A DNA stretch of 41,849 nt from Clostridiales bacterium (GTDB taxonomy: Bacteria > Bacillota > Clostridia > Peptostreptococcales > Natronincolaceae): assembly GCA_012521085.1 (NCBI GenBank), contig JAAYNB010000150.1, forward strand, positions 1 to 41,849, given 5' to 3'. The position numbers and the translations under genes were made by a program. Numbering within the stretch: the stretch's first letter is position 1; each line of letters starts with the position of its first letter. The notes under the pieces are model-generated. The model was not told the DNA's origin, searched no databases, and was given only the letters and a program-made list of their open reading frames with translations. This document shows positions 26,821 to 35,668 of this stretch, in pieces.

Positions 26821-27132
26821 CTATGCATTAATTTTTTCAATTAAAAGTTTTGTATAAGGCTGTCTATGTCCTTGTTTTTTTCTATAATTTTTCTTAGGTT
26901 TATATTTAAAAACAATTATCTTTTTAGCCTTACCTTGCTCTAAAACTTTTGCTTCTACTTTAGCTCCTTCTAATAAAGGTTCACCTATAGTTAGTTTACC
27001 TTCATTAGAGATAGCTAATATATCTTCAATTGTAACAACATCGCCTTCAGCTGCATCTAGCTTTTCAACGAATAATATGTCACCTTCTTGTACTCTATAT
27101 TGCTTACCACCTGTTTTAATAATAGCATACAT
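26821..27132 (-). CDS. rplU: Ribosomal protein L21
   Basis: Large-subunit protein of 103 residues with the family pattern [25 protein letters not shown]-type loops, and the C-terminal [19 protein letters not shown] that contacts rRNA. AGGAGGTG lies six bases before the ATG. It is the first gene of rplU-prp-rpmA and is preceded by a structured leader and a consensus promoter, suggesting feedback control of the operon. Confidence 0.98.
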   Translation of the reverse strand: MYAIIKTGGKQYRVQEGDILFVEKLDAAEGDVVTIEDILAISNEGKLTIGEPLLEGAKVEAKVLEQGKAKKIIVFKYKPKKNYRKKQGHRQPYTKLLIEKINA

Positions 27133-27211
27133 GACTTACACCTCCTCGATCCAGTCTCGCCAAATCTAGGTACAATATGTTTTCAACCCGATCTGTGCGG
27201 CCACTTACAGA
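27133..27211 (-). ncRNA. L21-type leader of the rplU operon
   Basis: The minus-strand leader between the promoter and rplU contains GTGGCCGCACAGATCGGG (27186-27203), GC-rich compared with its surroundings. A second conserved-looking block (ACCTAGATTTGGCGAGACTG) follows, ending at the ribosome binding site. This resembles the L21 leader RNA of Firmicutes, thought to bind its own protein product. The identification is by resemblance; pairing was not computed. Confidence 0.65.
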
Positions 27212-27216
27212 TATTA

Positions 27217-27245
27217 ATAATATCACAGCCTTATAATACTGTCAA
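27217..27245 (-). promoter_or_regulatory. Consensus promoter of the rplU operon
   Basis: TTGACA (27240-27245) and TATTAT (27217-27222) are 17 bases apart on the minus strand, with a TGn extension before the -10. The -35 lies just after the stop codon of rng. This is among the strongest promoters in the window, as expected for ribosomal protein genes. Confidence 0.85.
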
Positions 27246-27251
27246 GACATT

Positions 27252-28745
27252 TCAATCAAGTTCATTAACTAATTTTGTTATCACTTCTAATCTACCCATA
27301 GCTTTAATATTTATATCATTATAATGAGATTTTATATTCTCTATTATCCATATTTTTATATCGTAACATGCCTCTATTTCTTGCATAATATGCTCCTCAG
27401 ATTTTATTTTTTCTAATACATTAGGATGAACTTCAAATATAACTGCTTCAGCTGTGGTATGATTGTGTATTCTAATGATTTCTTTTTCTATTTTATGTAA
27501 TATTATAGATTCATTAAAAACCCTGCCACTTCCTTCACATGAGGGACATTTTCTATGTATTAATGATTCTAATCTCTGTCTTACCTTCTTCCTAGTAATT
27601 TCAACTAAACCTAGGGAGGTAATGCCAAAAACATGTGTTTTCGTTGGATCTTTTTCTAGGGCTTTTTCCAATACTTCTAATACCTCTTTATTATAATCTT
27701 CCCTTGTCATATCTATAAAATCCACTATAATAATTCCACCTATATCTCTTAATCTTAACTGTTTTGCAATTTCTTTAGCAGCTTCTATATTTGTATTAAA
27801 TACTGTGTTTTCTAAATCAATACTTCCAGTATACTTACCTGTATTTACGTCTATTACTGTTAAAGCTTCTGTATAATCTATAACAATATATCCTCCACTT
27901 TTGAGCCATACTATTCTGTCCACATTTTCTTTAATTTGTGAATCTACTCTATAATACTGAAAGATATCTAATTTATCTGTATATAATTTTATTCTATCTT
28001 TTAATGATGGCGAAATTAATTTAACTAATTCTAATGCATTTTCATACTCTTTTTTATCATTTATAACAAATTCATCAATATCTTTTGTGAATTTATCTCT
28101 AAGAGTCTTTGCTATTAAATCAAAATCATTATAGATTATTCTAGGAGGAAAACCTAATTTTTTTTCCTGACTAATCTTTGTCCATAATTTTAGTAAAAAA
28201 TTAATATCATCATTAAAAACTTCTTGATCTTTCCCCTCTCCAACTGTTCTAATGATAACACCCATGTTTTGTGGTTTTATAGTTTCTACTATTTCTCTCA
28301 ATCTTTCACGTTCGACTTCATCGGTAATCTTTCTAGATATGCCAAGATAATCTGTATAAGGCATTAAAACTAGATATCTTCCTGGTAATGTAATATGTGT
28401 AGTAACTCTAGGTCCTTTGGTTCCTATGGCTTCTTTAATTACTTGGACAACTATCTCCTGTCCTTTTTTTAAAATATCATTTATAGATATATCCTTATGG
28501 TTAGAATATTCATCATAATTTTGTGGAATAGCATCTTTTATATATAAAAAAGCATTTCTTTCTAATCCAATATCTACAAAAGCTGCTTGCATACCTGGTA
28601 ATATATTGATAATCCTACCCTTATATATATTTCCTACAATTCTCTTATTATTTTTTCTTTCAATATATAATTCAACTAATTCTTTATTTTCTAATAGAGC
28701 TAATCTGGTTTCATTAATCCCTACATCTACAACAATTTCATTCAT
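27252..28745 (-). CDS. rng: Ribonuclease E/G family endoribonuclease
   Basis: An endonuclease of the RNase E/G family that cuts single-stranded RNA in rRNA maturation and mRNA decay. The 497-residue protein has the N-terminal half-RNase-H part with an embedded S1 domain (GNIYKGRIINILPGMQAAFVDIG, about 38-60) and the catalytic acids D299 (TVIDVNTG) and D342 (IIVDFIDM). The zinc-link cysteines C400 and C403 (RKCPSCEGSG) follow. It lacks the long C-terminal scaffold of RNase E, so it is RNase G-like. AGGAG precedes the ATG. It lies 44 bases after the DUF2344-type gene and just upstream of the rplU promoter. Confidence 0.95.
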   Translation of the reverse strand: MNEIVVDVGINETRLALLENKELVELYIERKNNKRIVGNIYKGRIINILPGMQAAFVDIGLERNAFLYIKDAIPQNYDEYSNHKDISINDILKKGQEIVVQVIKEAIGTKGPRVTTHITLPGRYLVLMPYTDYLGISRKITDEVERERLREIVETIKPQNMGVIIRTVGEGKDQEVFNDDINFLLKLWTKISQEKKLGFPPRIIYNDFDLIAKTLRDKFTKDIDEFVINDKKEYENALELVKLISPSLKDRIKLYTDKLDIFQYYRVDSQIKENVDRIVWLKSGGYIVIDYTEALTVIDVNTGKYTGSIDLENTVFNTNIEAAKEIAKQLRLRDIGGIIIVDFIDMTREDYNKEVLEVLEKALEKDPTKTHVFGITSLGLVEITRKKVRQRLESLIHRKCPSCEGSGRVFNESIILHKIEKEIIRIHNHTTAEAVIFEVHPNVLEKIKSEEHIMQEIEACYDIKIWIIENIKSHYNDINIKAMGRLEVITKLVNELD

Positions 28746-28789
28746 TTAACCAACTCCTAATTGTACATGGGTAGTATAATAATTGTATT

Positions 28790-29533
28790 TTATTTGTCCT
28801 CTGTGTTTACTATATCTAGAGGCCCCAAGTATTCTGGTGTTATTGTGGTAAATAATCCTGTTCTATGTACTCTGGTTTTTGTAGTATCAATGTCTAATTT
28901 CATATAATCTTTAAATTTTTCTATTACAATTTCTGGTTTTAAATTCGCACTACTCCCTGCTGCTAATATCATTTTTAATAATGCCCTATTTATATCAGTA
29001 TTAATAATAGTAATTTCTTTTATATTTTGTCTTATATTTACTTCTCTAAATTCATCTTTATTAGATTTTCTTTTATTTCTTCTTTTTTTATATTTTTTAT
29101 CTATTATTTCATTTAAACCTAAAAACTCTTTTAATTTATTTTCTAAATTATCTCTGGTAATTTCATTATTAAATGTAATATCTACTGTATAGCTTGAAAA
29201 ATTAATAATTGACATTAAAGATTTTTCTTTTTTATCAATATACTTACCCTCTAATGCTTTAATACCCGTTGGTAATACTTCATTTAACTTGGTTATAAGA
29301 TCTATAACATCCATTTTATCTTCAATTTCTATATCCATATATTCGCTATCACTACTTACCCCTATACCTAAAGCAGTGGCAAATGCCATTATAGGTCTTG
29401 GATTAAAGCCTTGTGTATATGATATGGGTATGCCAGACCTTCTAAAGGCTCTTTCAAAGAGCCTTATTAAATCTAAATGTGAAATAAATACCATATCATC
29501 TTTTTTATAAAATTTTAATCTTAGCTTATACAT
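28790..29533 (-). CDS. TIGR03936 (DUF2344) radical-SAM-linked protein
   Basis: A 247-residue protein of the TIGR03936/DUF2344 family, always found next to or fused to the TIGR03960 radical SAM protein; function unknown. It starts MYKLRLKFYKKDDMVFISHLDL and has RLFERAFRRSGIPISYTQGFNPRP, the best-conserved family block, then ATALGIGVSSDSEYMDIEI. The middle is rich in lysine and arginine (KKYKKRRNKRKSNK). The frame is open 16 codons further upstream, but the ATG at 29533 fits the family, and its A is the last base of the upstream stop codon (TAATG), so translation is coupled. A role in tRNA or rRNA modification is sometimes proposed. Confidence 0.92.
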   Translation of the reverse strand: MYKLRLKFYKKDDMVFISHLDLIRLFERAFRRSGIPISYTQGFNPRPIMAFATALGIGVSSDSEYMDIEIEDKMDVIDLITKLNEVLPTGIKALEGKYIDKKEKSLMSIINFSSYTVDITFNNEITRDNLENKLKEFLGLNEIIDKKYKKRRNKRKSNKDEFREVNIRQNIKEITIINTDINRALLKMILAAGSSANLKPEIVIEKFKDYMKLDIDTTKTRVHRTGLFTTITPEYLGPLDIVNTEDK

Positions 29534-31371
29534 TAGCAAATTCCTCCTACAAAAGACTGGTTTATACCACAGGCTGAACAATTCGCTCTACAATTTGGTG
29601 TTATTTCTGCTTTTTTAGCTTTTTCATTTTCTCTTATAAGGAATTCTTTATTAATACCCACATCAATATGATCCCATGGCAATACTTCATCATACTCTCT
29701 TTTTCTACTTACATAAAATTCTGGATCAATATTAGTTTTTTCAAAAATCTCCATCCATCTATCAAAATCAAAGTATTCATCCCAACCATCAAACTTACAA
29801 CCCATATCTACTGCAAGTTCTAAGGCCTTAGATAGTTTTCTATCTCCTCTAGCAAAAACTGCTTCTATATAACTGGTTTTAGCATCATGATAATTATAAG
29901 TAATATTTCTATGCTTTATCTCTTCTTTCAAAAGATTTTGTCTTTTATATATTTCTTCCAATTTTATTTGAGGTTCCCATTGAAATGGTGTAAATGGTTT
30001 GGGTATAAAAGTAGAAGTACTTACAGTAATATTTAAACCTTTCCCCCTTTGGTCTTTAGGTGTTTTATAATATATATCTGCAACTTTAAAGGCTAGATCT
30101 TTAATTCCTAATAAATCTTCAGTAGTTTCCGTAGGAAGTCCTATCATAAAATATATTTTAACATTGTTCCAACCAGATGCAAAAGCTTTTTCTGTAGCAT
30201 TTATCAAATCTTCCTCAGTTAGCCCCTTATTTATTACATCTCTAAGTCTTTGACTACCTGCCTCAGGTGCAAAAGTTAGTCCTGTTTTTCTAACTTTTTG
30301 TATTTCTTTAATTAATTCTAGAGAAAAATTGTCTAATCTAAGAGATGGTAGAGATATACCAATTTTATCATCACTATATTTTTCTATGAGTTTTTCTACA
30401 AATTCCTGAAGTTGAGAATAATCACTAGTACTCAATGATGAGAGAGATATCTCCTCATATCCGGTTGATGATAATAATGCCTGTGCTAAATTGGAAAGTC
30501 TTGTAGGTGATTTTTCCCTAACAGGTCTATATACAATTCCAGCCTGACAAAAACGACAACCTCTAATACATCCTCTAAATATTTCTAATACTACTCTATC
30601 ATGTACTATATCTAAATATGGTACTATAACTTTCTCGGGATAAAATGCATTATCTAGATCCTCAATAATTCTTTTTTTAATCTTAGCAGGTATATCATCT
30701 ATTTTAGGTGTAATGGAATTTATAGTACCATCTTTATTATATTTTACTTCATAAAAACTAGGTACATATACACCTTCTATTTTGGCTACAGATTTTAAGA
30801 ACAAATCTTTATTATATCCCTTAGCTATATGCTCTCTATAGAGGTTAATTATTTCTATTTGTACTTCTTCTGCTTCGCCTAATACAATTATATCTGCAAA
30901 ATCTGCAATAGGCTCTGAATTATAAGAGCAAGGTCCTCCAAAGATAACAAGAGGATGCTCTTCATTACGATCTTTTGAATAGATTGGTACATTGGCTAAT
31001 TTCAACATATTTATTACATTAGTATAACTTAACTCATATTGCAGGGTAAATCCAATGAAATCAAAATCTGTTATAGCTTGTCTACTTTCTAATCCAAATA
31101 AAGGTATTCCATGTTTTTTCATTTCTTCTTCCATATCAACAGCAGGTGCAAAAACTCTTTCACAATATATATCATCTATATTATTTAATAAATAATACAT
31201 AATTTTCATACCTAAATGACTCATACCTATTTCATATATATCAGGGAAACAAAAAGCATATCTAATAGTTTTATCATGTACTTCTTTATGTACACTATTT
31301 AATTCATTGCCCAGATATCTAGCGGGTTTTTCTACATTATATAGTAAATTTTCAATTGAAATTTTATTCAT
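29533..31371 (-). CDS. TIGR03960-family B12-binding-type radical SAM protein
   Basis: A 612-residue radical SAM protein of family TIGR03960; its reaction is unknown. An N-terminal cobalamin-binding-like region (about 1-210) includes SHLGMKIMYYLLN and FGGPCSYNSEPIADFADIIVLGEAE. The radical SAM core follows with the cluster motif C-x3-C-x2-C in EIFRGCIRGCRFCQAG (about 261-276), and the TFAPEAGSQRLRDVINKG block. The C terminus is cysteine-rich (CRANCSACGI, closing GGIC). GGAGG precedes the ATG. It overlaps its partner gene by one base. The 135-base gap upstream, to spoIVFB, is featureless AT-rich DNA. Confidence 0.93.
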   Translation of the reverse strand: MNKISIENLLYNVEKPARYLGNELNSVHKEVHDKTIRYAFCFPDIYEIGMSHLGMKIMYYLLNNIDDIYCERVFAPAVDMEEEMKKHGIPLFGLESRQAITDFDFIGFTLQYELSYTNVINMLKLANVPIYSKDRNEEHPLVIFGGPCSYNSEPIADFADIIVLGEAEEVQIEIINLYREHIAKGYNKDLFLKSVAKIEGVYVPSFYEVKYNKDGTINSITPKIDDIPAKIKKRIIEDLDNAFYPEKVIVPYLDIVHDRVVLEIFRGCIRGCRFCQAGIVYRPVREKSPTRLSNLAQALLSSTGYEEISLSSLSTSDYSQLQEFVEKLIEKYSDDKIGISLPSLRLDNFSLELIKEIQKVRKTGLTFAPEAGSQRLRDVINKGLTEEDLINATEKAFASGWNNVKIYFMIGLPTETTEDLLGIKDLAFKVADIYYKTPKDQRGKGLNITVSTSTFIPKPFTPFQWEPQIKLEEIYKRQNLLKEEIKHRNITYNYHDAKTSYIEAVFARGDRKLSKALELAVDMGCKFDGWDEYFDFDRWMEIFEKTNIDPEFYVSRKREYDEVLPWDHIDVGINKEFLIRENEKAKKAEITPNCRANCSACGINQSFVGGIC

Positions 31372-31506
31372 TATTATGCCTCCATTTTTATCAATCTATA
31401 TTATTATATAATAACATATTTATATTTAAATTATATAAATATATAATTTATTTTATAATTTTAAATTTTCTTTTAATATTTTCTATTATTCTAATAAATA
31501 GAAATT

Positions 31507-32400
31507 CTATTCAATCCTTTTACCTAATACTTCCATTAGTATCTTCAAAGTCATATCAGTATCATATTCAATCATTGCATCTAATATCTCACTCTCAGAT
31601 ATATTTCCTAATATTCTTCCCTTGTTATCAATTACAGTTATTAAATGATATTTAGATGATGAAAATCTTTTAAATACATTGTTTAAAGGAATATTTTCTA
31701 ATGCTGTTAAACACTTTACATCCATAATACCTTTTCTTATTAATTTCTTTTTCTTTATTATTATTTGATATATCAATGTGTAGTCCATCATATATTTTTC
31801 TTGTCTAACCTTAAAATATAAAAATATAGTTACTCCACTTAAAAAAAATCTATTATTATATTTTATATTCATAAAAATACTATAAAAAAACATTAGTAAT
31901 ATTATTATTTTACTAATTCTTACTGTAATATGTGTTGATTTTTTTATATCAGTTTTTATATTTAAATATGCTCTTAAAATACGTCCACCATCCAGTGGTA
32001 ATATTGGCAACATATTAAATAAACCTATACCTAAATTAGCTTGTATAAAAAAAATCATTAAATCTGAGTTAATGCTCATAATTTTTTTTATTAAAATGCT
32101 CATAAATAACATAATAATATTTGAAATAGGACCAGCTATAGAAATAATAATTTCTTTAGTTGGATTTAATTCAAAAAAACTTTCTGTCTTTGCAATAGCA
32201 CCAAATGGAAAAAACTCAATTTCAACAATTTTCATATTATAATATATTGAAACTATAGAATGACTTATTTCATGAATAAAAATAATAGTTAAAATTATCA
32301 ACAATTCATAAAATCTATTATAATGAAAACTTATTATAAAAATCGGTATGAACATGGGACTTATTTTTATGTTTGTATTAAATAATTTTGATAATTTCAT
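31507..32400 (-). CDS. spoIVFB: SpoIVFB-type M50 intramembrane metalloprotease
   Basis: A membrane-embedded zinc protease; SpoIVFB cuts pro-sigma-K in the mother cell during sporulation. The 297-residue protein has the HEISH zinc site at 43-47, the third ligand in NMLPILPLDGG (D137), about six helices, and a C-terminal CBS domain (about 225-292: IPLNNVFKRFSSSKYHLITVID region) as in SpoIVFB, which uses it for ATP sensing. GGCGGA precedes the ATG. It follows the spoIVFA-type gene by 33 bases, the arrangement of the B. subtilis operon. Confidence 0.92.
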   Translation of the reverse strand: MKLSKLFNTNIKISPMFIPIFIISFHYNRFYELLIILTIIFIHEISHSIVSIYYNMKIVEIEFFPFGAIAKTESFFELNPTKEIIISIAGPISNIIMLFMSILIKKIMSINSDLMIFFIQANLGIGLFNMLPILPLDGGRILRAYLNIKTDIKKSTHITVRISKIIILLMFFYSIFMNIKYNNRFFLSGVTIFLYFKVRQEKYMMDYTLIYQIIIKKKKLIRKGIMDVKCLTALENIPLNNVFKRFSSSKYHLITVIDNKGRILGNISESEILDAMIEYDTDMTLKILMEVLGKRIE

Positions 32401-32433
32401 TATAAGATTCCGCCTTATTTAAATTCATTTATT

Positions 32434-33153
32434 TTAAATATTTGTATCTATATAAAGTAGGGGATTAACTAATTGTTTATTATGCCAAATTTCAAATTCT
32501 AATTCACCTGCACTTGTACCAATTACCTGCCCCTTATTTATCTTTTGATTCTTTTTGACTAATGGATTTTTTAAATTTTTATATACCGACAATAATTCTC
32601 CCCTATGTTTAACGATGATATAATATTTATCTATATTATGGTGGCCTATATCTAATACTACACCTTCCTGGGAGGCAATAATATCTTTACCCTCCTCTCC
32701 TTTTAAAATAATTCCATGGGTTTGTAATTCACCATCTGAATCAGTTTCTCTTTGAAAATAACTTACTATATCCCCATCCATGGGTTTTATAAAACTTTGT
32801 GAAGTATTTGTATCCAAATTTATTACCTCTAGGGCCCTTTCACTCTTTTTCTTTATATTTTTAACAATCTCTATACTATTACCATATAATTTATGCACAT
32901 CAATTTCTTTATTAATTTCATGTTTTATAAAATCAATGAAATAATTACTTGATTTTATATTAATCTTTTTTATTGTTAAAATTAATGTTAATAAAATAAT
33001 AGATATAAATAATCTTATCCAAAATTTTTTTATCCAAGATTTTATCATTCTATTACGATTGTTATTATATCTAACATTTATATTCCTTGGTACTATTTCC
33101 CTTGAAAAAGTACTTTTAGATTTGTTTATAATACTTCCTCTTCTTATATTCAT
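32434..33153 (-). CDS. spoIVFA: SpoIVFA-type M23-domain regulator of SpoIVFB
   Basis: SpoIVFA anchors and restrains SpoIVFB in the outer forespore membrane with BofA. The 239-residue protein has a basic cytoplasmic N terminus, one membrane helix at about 43-62 and a C-terminal LytM/M23-like domain (about 120-235). The domain is degenerate: H146 is present, but the usual HxH near the end reads EIW-H with Glu in the first position, so it is probably not an active peptidase, as expected for SpoIVFA. GGAGGGG precedes the ATG. A sigma-E-like promoter may lie upstream. It pairs with spoIVFB. Confidence 0.87.
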   Translation of the reverse strand: MNIRRGSIINKSKSTFSREIVPRNINVRYNNNRNRMIKSWIKKFWIRLFISIILLTLILTIKKINIKSSNYFIDFIKHEINKEIDVHKLYGNSIEIVKNIKKKSERALEVINLDTNTSQSFIKPMDGDIVSYFQRETDSDGELQTHGIILKGEEGKDIIASQEGVVLDIGHHNIDKYYIIVKHRGELLSVYKNLKNPLVKKNQKINKGQVIGTSAGELEFEIWHNKQLVNPLLYIDTNI

Positions 33154-33192
33154 GGGCTAACCCCTCCATCAGCTATGTTCTAATATAAATAT

Positions 33193-33225
33193 ATTGTATG
33201 GGGGGATTCTTTATTACAGATATGA
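33193..33225 (-). promoter_or_regulatory. Sigma-E-like promoter of spoIVFA
   Basis: The minus strand has CATACAAT (33193-33200), identical to the sigma-E -10 consensus of B. subtilis, and TCATATC (33219-33225), close to its -35. The spacer of 18 bases is longer than the usual 14-15, so the call is tentative. The mother-cell timing would fit spoIVFA-spoIVFB. Confidence 0.4.
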
Positions 33226-33240
33226 CTACTATAATATAAA

Positions 33241-33270
33241 AAATGAAAAACAGGATCTAATGATCCTGCT
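33241..33270 (-). terminator. Terminator after mgsA
   Basis: On the minus strand CAGGATC and GATCCTG pair around a four-base loop and are followed by TTTTTCATTTT. It lies about 70 bases after the mgsA stop codon and ends the shape/division cluster before the spoIVFA promoter. Confidence 0.88.
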
Positions 33271-33337
33271 TTCCACCTAAGAATATTTTTTAATTATTAA
33301 CTTTATAAAACTTAAATTATAATAATAAATATTTTGT

Positions 33338-33739
33338 CTATTTTCTTTCTACAAGGGTTCGCCATTGTAAATCTCCACGTTCTAAAGCTTTTACTAAAAT
33401 TTCTGCTGTACCAATATTTGTGGCCACTGGTACCATATATACATCACATAGTCGTATTAAAGCTTGTATATCTGGCTCATGAGATTGTGCTGTTAATGGA
33501 TCTCTTAAAAAAATTACAATATCCATTCTATTCTTTGCAATCTCTGCACCTATCTGTTGATCCCCTCCTAGGGGACCTGATTGAAATCTGTGTACTTTAA
33601 GTGACGTAGCTTCCATAATTCTTTTACCAGTAGTACCTGTAGAAAATAAATTATGTTTTTTTAATATATTTTCATAAGCTGTAACAAAATTTACCATCAT
33701 GTCTTTCTTTTTATCATGGGCAATAAGCGCTATATTCAT
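33338..33739 (-). CDS. mgsA: Methylglyoxal synthase
   Basis: MgsA converts dihydroxyacetone phosphate to methylglyoxal, a bypass used when phosphate is low or sugar phosphates build up. The 133-residue protein starts [13 protein letters not shown] and has STGTTGKRI, the conserved [15 protein letters not shown] with the catalytic Asp, [15 protein letters not shown] and the VATNIGTAE motif. AGGAGG lies upstream of the ATG. It is the last gene of the min unit, 21 bases after minE; in related clostridia rodA often stands between them, but there is no room for it here. Confidence 0.96.
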   Translation of the reverse strand: MNIALIAHDKKKDMMVNFVTAYENILKKHNLFSTGTTGKRIMEATSLKVHRFQSGPLGGDQQIGAEIAKNRMDIVIFLRDPLTAQSHEPDIQALIRLCDVYMVPVATNIGTAEILVKALERGDLQWRTLVERK

Positions 33740-33760
33740 TTTTCTTCCTCCTAAAACCTT

Positions 33761-34045
33761 TTATATACCTTTTCTATCTTTCATCTTTTTTATAGGTATA
33801 TTTGCTACTAATGCTGGTACCATTGTATCATCTTCATCTCTTTTAGTTTTTGTTAATTTAATATCCAGCCCACTCTCATCAATTTCAGCATAGTCAGATA
33901 TGACTTTTATAATATCTCCCTTGACCATATCCAGAAAGTGAGGAGAGCAATTGGTTCTATCATGAACTAAAACTAACTTCAAACGTTCTTTTGCCACATT
34001 TTTACTGGGCCCACTATTCCTACTAAATATCTTTAAAAAATCCAT
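33761..34045 (-). CDS. minE: Cell-division topological specificity factor MinE
   Basis: MinE stimulates the MinD ATPase, making the MinCD inhibitor oscillate or gather away from mid-cell. The 94-residue protein has the MinD-contact segment AKERLKLVLVHDR (about 18-30), then the dimerisation domain with MVKGDIIKVISDYAEID and VANIPIK. Its presence, rather than DivIVA alone, is typical of clostridia. GGGAGG precedes the ATG. It lies 20 bases after minD. Confidence 0.95.
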   Translation of the reverse strand: MDFLKIFSRNSGPSKNVAKERLKLVLVHDRTNCSPHFLDMVKGDIIKVISDYAEIDESGLDIKLTKTKRDEDDTMVPALVANIPIKKMKDRKGI

Positions 34046-34065
34046 TGTTTTCCTCCCTTCTGAAT

Positions 34066-34863
34066 TTATTTAGCTAGTCCAAAAACTTTTTTTAGTTTTG
34101 TCATAAAACTCTCACTTGTATCCATATCCACAAATGGAACTTCCTCACCTTTAATACGTCTAGCTATATTCCTATATGCTTGTCCAGCTAATGAATTCTT
34201 ATCAGCTGCAGCAGGCTCACCTTTATTAGTTGAAATAACAATGGATTCATCATCAGGAACCACACCCAATAAATCAATAGCCAGTATATCTATAATATCA
34301 TCTATATCCATCATATCTCCTCTTTTTACCATATCAACTCTAATACGGTTTATTACTAAAAGCGGATTTGCTAAATCAGATGCTTCTAAAATACCTATTA
34401 TTCTATCTGCATCTCTGACAGCAGATATTTCTGGTGTTGTAATGACAATAGCTCTATCAGCCCCTGCAATAGCATTTTTAAAACCCTGCTCAATTCCTGC
34501 TGGACAGTCTACTAATACATAATCAAACATCTCTTTTAATTCACTTGTTAACTTTAGCATTTGTTTAGGATTAATAGCATTCTTATCCTTAGTCTGGGCT
34601 GCTGGTAATAAATATAATCCATCATATCTCTTATCTTTTATAAGTCCCTGATTTAATCTACATACACCTTCTACTATATCAACTAAATCATAAACAATAC
34701 GATTTTCTAATCCCATAACCACATCTAAATTCCTTAAACCTATATCAGCATCTACAACTACCACCTTATAACCTAATTGTGATAATGCTGTTCCAAGATT
34801 TGCTGTAGTTGTTGTTTTACCAACTCCACCTTTTCCTGATGTAATAACAATAACTTCGCCCAT
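34066..34863 (-). CDS. minD: Septum-site determining ATPase MinD
   Basis: MinD is a ParA/MinD-type ATPase that recruits MinC to the membrane and is regulated by MinE. The 265-residue protein has the deviant Walker A GKGGVGKT at 10-17, VVDADIGLRNLD (about 36-47), and VLVDCPAGIE. A C-terminal amphipathic membrane-targeting helix (MTKLKKVFGLAK) closes it. GGGGGA precedes the ATG. It lies between minC and minE, with gaps of about 20 bases. Confidence 0.98.
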   Translation of the reverse strand: MGEVIVITSGKGGVGKTTTTANLGTALSQLGYKVVVVDADIGLRNLDVVMGLENRIVYDLVDIVEGVCRLNQGLIKDKRYDGLYLLPAAQTKDKNAINPKQMLKLTSELKEMFDYVLVDCPAGIEQGFKNAIAGADRAIVITTPEISAVRDADRIIGILEASDLANPLLVINRIRVDMVKRGDMMDIDDIIDILAIDLLGVVPDDESIVISTNKGEPAAADKNSLAGQAYRNIARRIKGEEVPFVDMDTSESFMTKLKKVFGLAK

Positions 34864-34886
34864 TGTTATCCCCCTATCTATTTACT

Positions 34887-35522
34887 TTATTTTTTATTGG
34901 TATATGGCTCTATATATAACATATTATCTTTTAATCTTGCTATTTCAGGACCTGTTGGCCTATCATAATCACCATCCGGTGCTCTAGCAATAATATCTGC
35001 TATTCTCAATTGTGTTGGATCTAAATGAAATGCTGCTACACATGCTTTAGTATTGCCATTTGAACCAGCATGAGCAATGCCACGTAAACTACCCATTACA
35101 ATTATATTGCCCCTAGCAATTATTTGGGCACCAGGATTAACATCTCCTAAAATGACTACATTTCCATCATAATCTATTTTCTGACCTGATCTCAAAGTTC
35201 CTGTAATAAATTTAGTTTTACCTTCTACTATACCTTGAAAAATTTGGTTTTCTGCTTTTGTATCTTTTTTCTTTTTTTCACTATTTATAACATGCATATT
35301 ATACTTTTCAGTCATAATTTTTTCTAATTCTTTACGCTGTACATCAGTTAGTTTATTAGACTTTATTTCATATATTTTTGCTCCTTTAAAAAAAAGATTA
35401 CTTTTTTCTAACTTATTTATTAAATCCTGTTTTATAGTATCAAAATCATAAGCAGAATTAATATGAATGGAGAGCCCATGTCTTGTCCCCTTAAATTTAA
35501 TAGAATTTTCTTCAATCACCAA
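34887..35522 (-). CDS. minC: Septum-site inhibitor MinC
   Basis: MinC blocks FtsZ polymerisation at sites marked by MinD. The 211-residue protein has an N-terminal FtsZ-binding domain (about 1-95) and the C-terminal beta-helix with GTLRSGQKIDYDGNVVILGDVNPGA (about 107-131), ARGNIIVMGSLRGIAHAG and the closing IARAPDG segment. The TTG at 35522 and a GTG one codon later are both possible starts behind GGAGG; the second has the better spacing (eight bases). It heads the minCDE-mgsA group, with its own probable promoter after the mrdA terminator. Confidence 0.95.
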   Translation of the reverse strand: MVIEENSIKFKGTRHGLSIHINSAYDFDTIKQDLINKLEKSNLFFKGAKIYEIKSNKLTDVQRKELEKIMTEKYNMHVINSEKKKKDTKAENQIFQGIVEGKTKFITGTLRSGQKIDYDGNVVILGDVNPGAQIIARGNIIVMGSLRGIAHAGSNGNTKACVAAFHLDPTQLRIADIIARAPDGDYDRPTGPEIARLKDNMLYIEPYTNKK

Positions 35523-35632
35523 TAATACCTCCGCTACTTATTTAACACATAAATATTTAACATATGGCCTCATTAATATATAATTCTCCATTTAGAGCTT
35601 AATTCCTTCTTAATTTGTTTTTTAAAAAAGTA

Positions 35633-35660
35633 ATATTAATATATAAGAAAAAAGTAACAA
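35633..35660 (-). promoter_or_regulatory. Possible promoter of minCDE-mgsA
   Basis: TTGTTA (35655-35660) and TAATAT (35633-35638), 16 bases apart on the minus strand, lie after the mrdA terminator. They would give a leader of about 105 bases before minC. The match is fair in AT-rich DNA. Nothing else stands out in the 161-base gap. Confidence 0.4.
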
Positions 35661-35668
35661 ATATTTAA

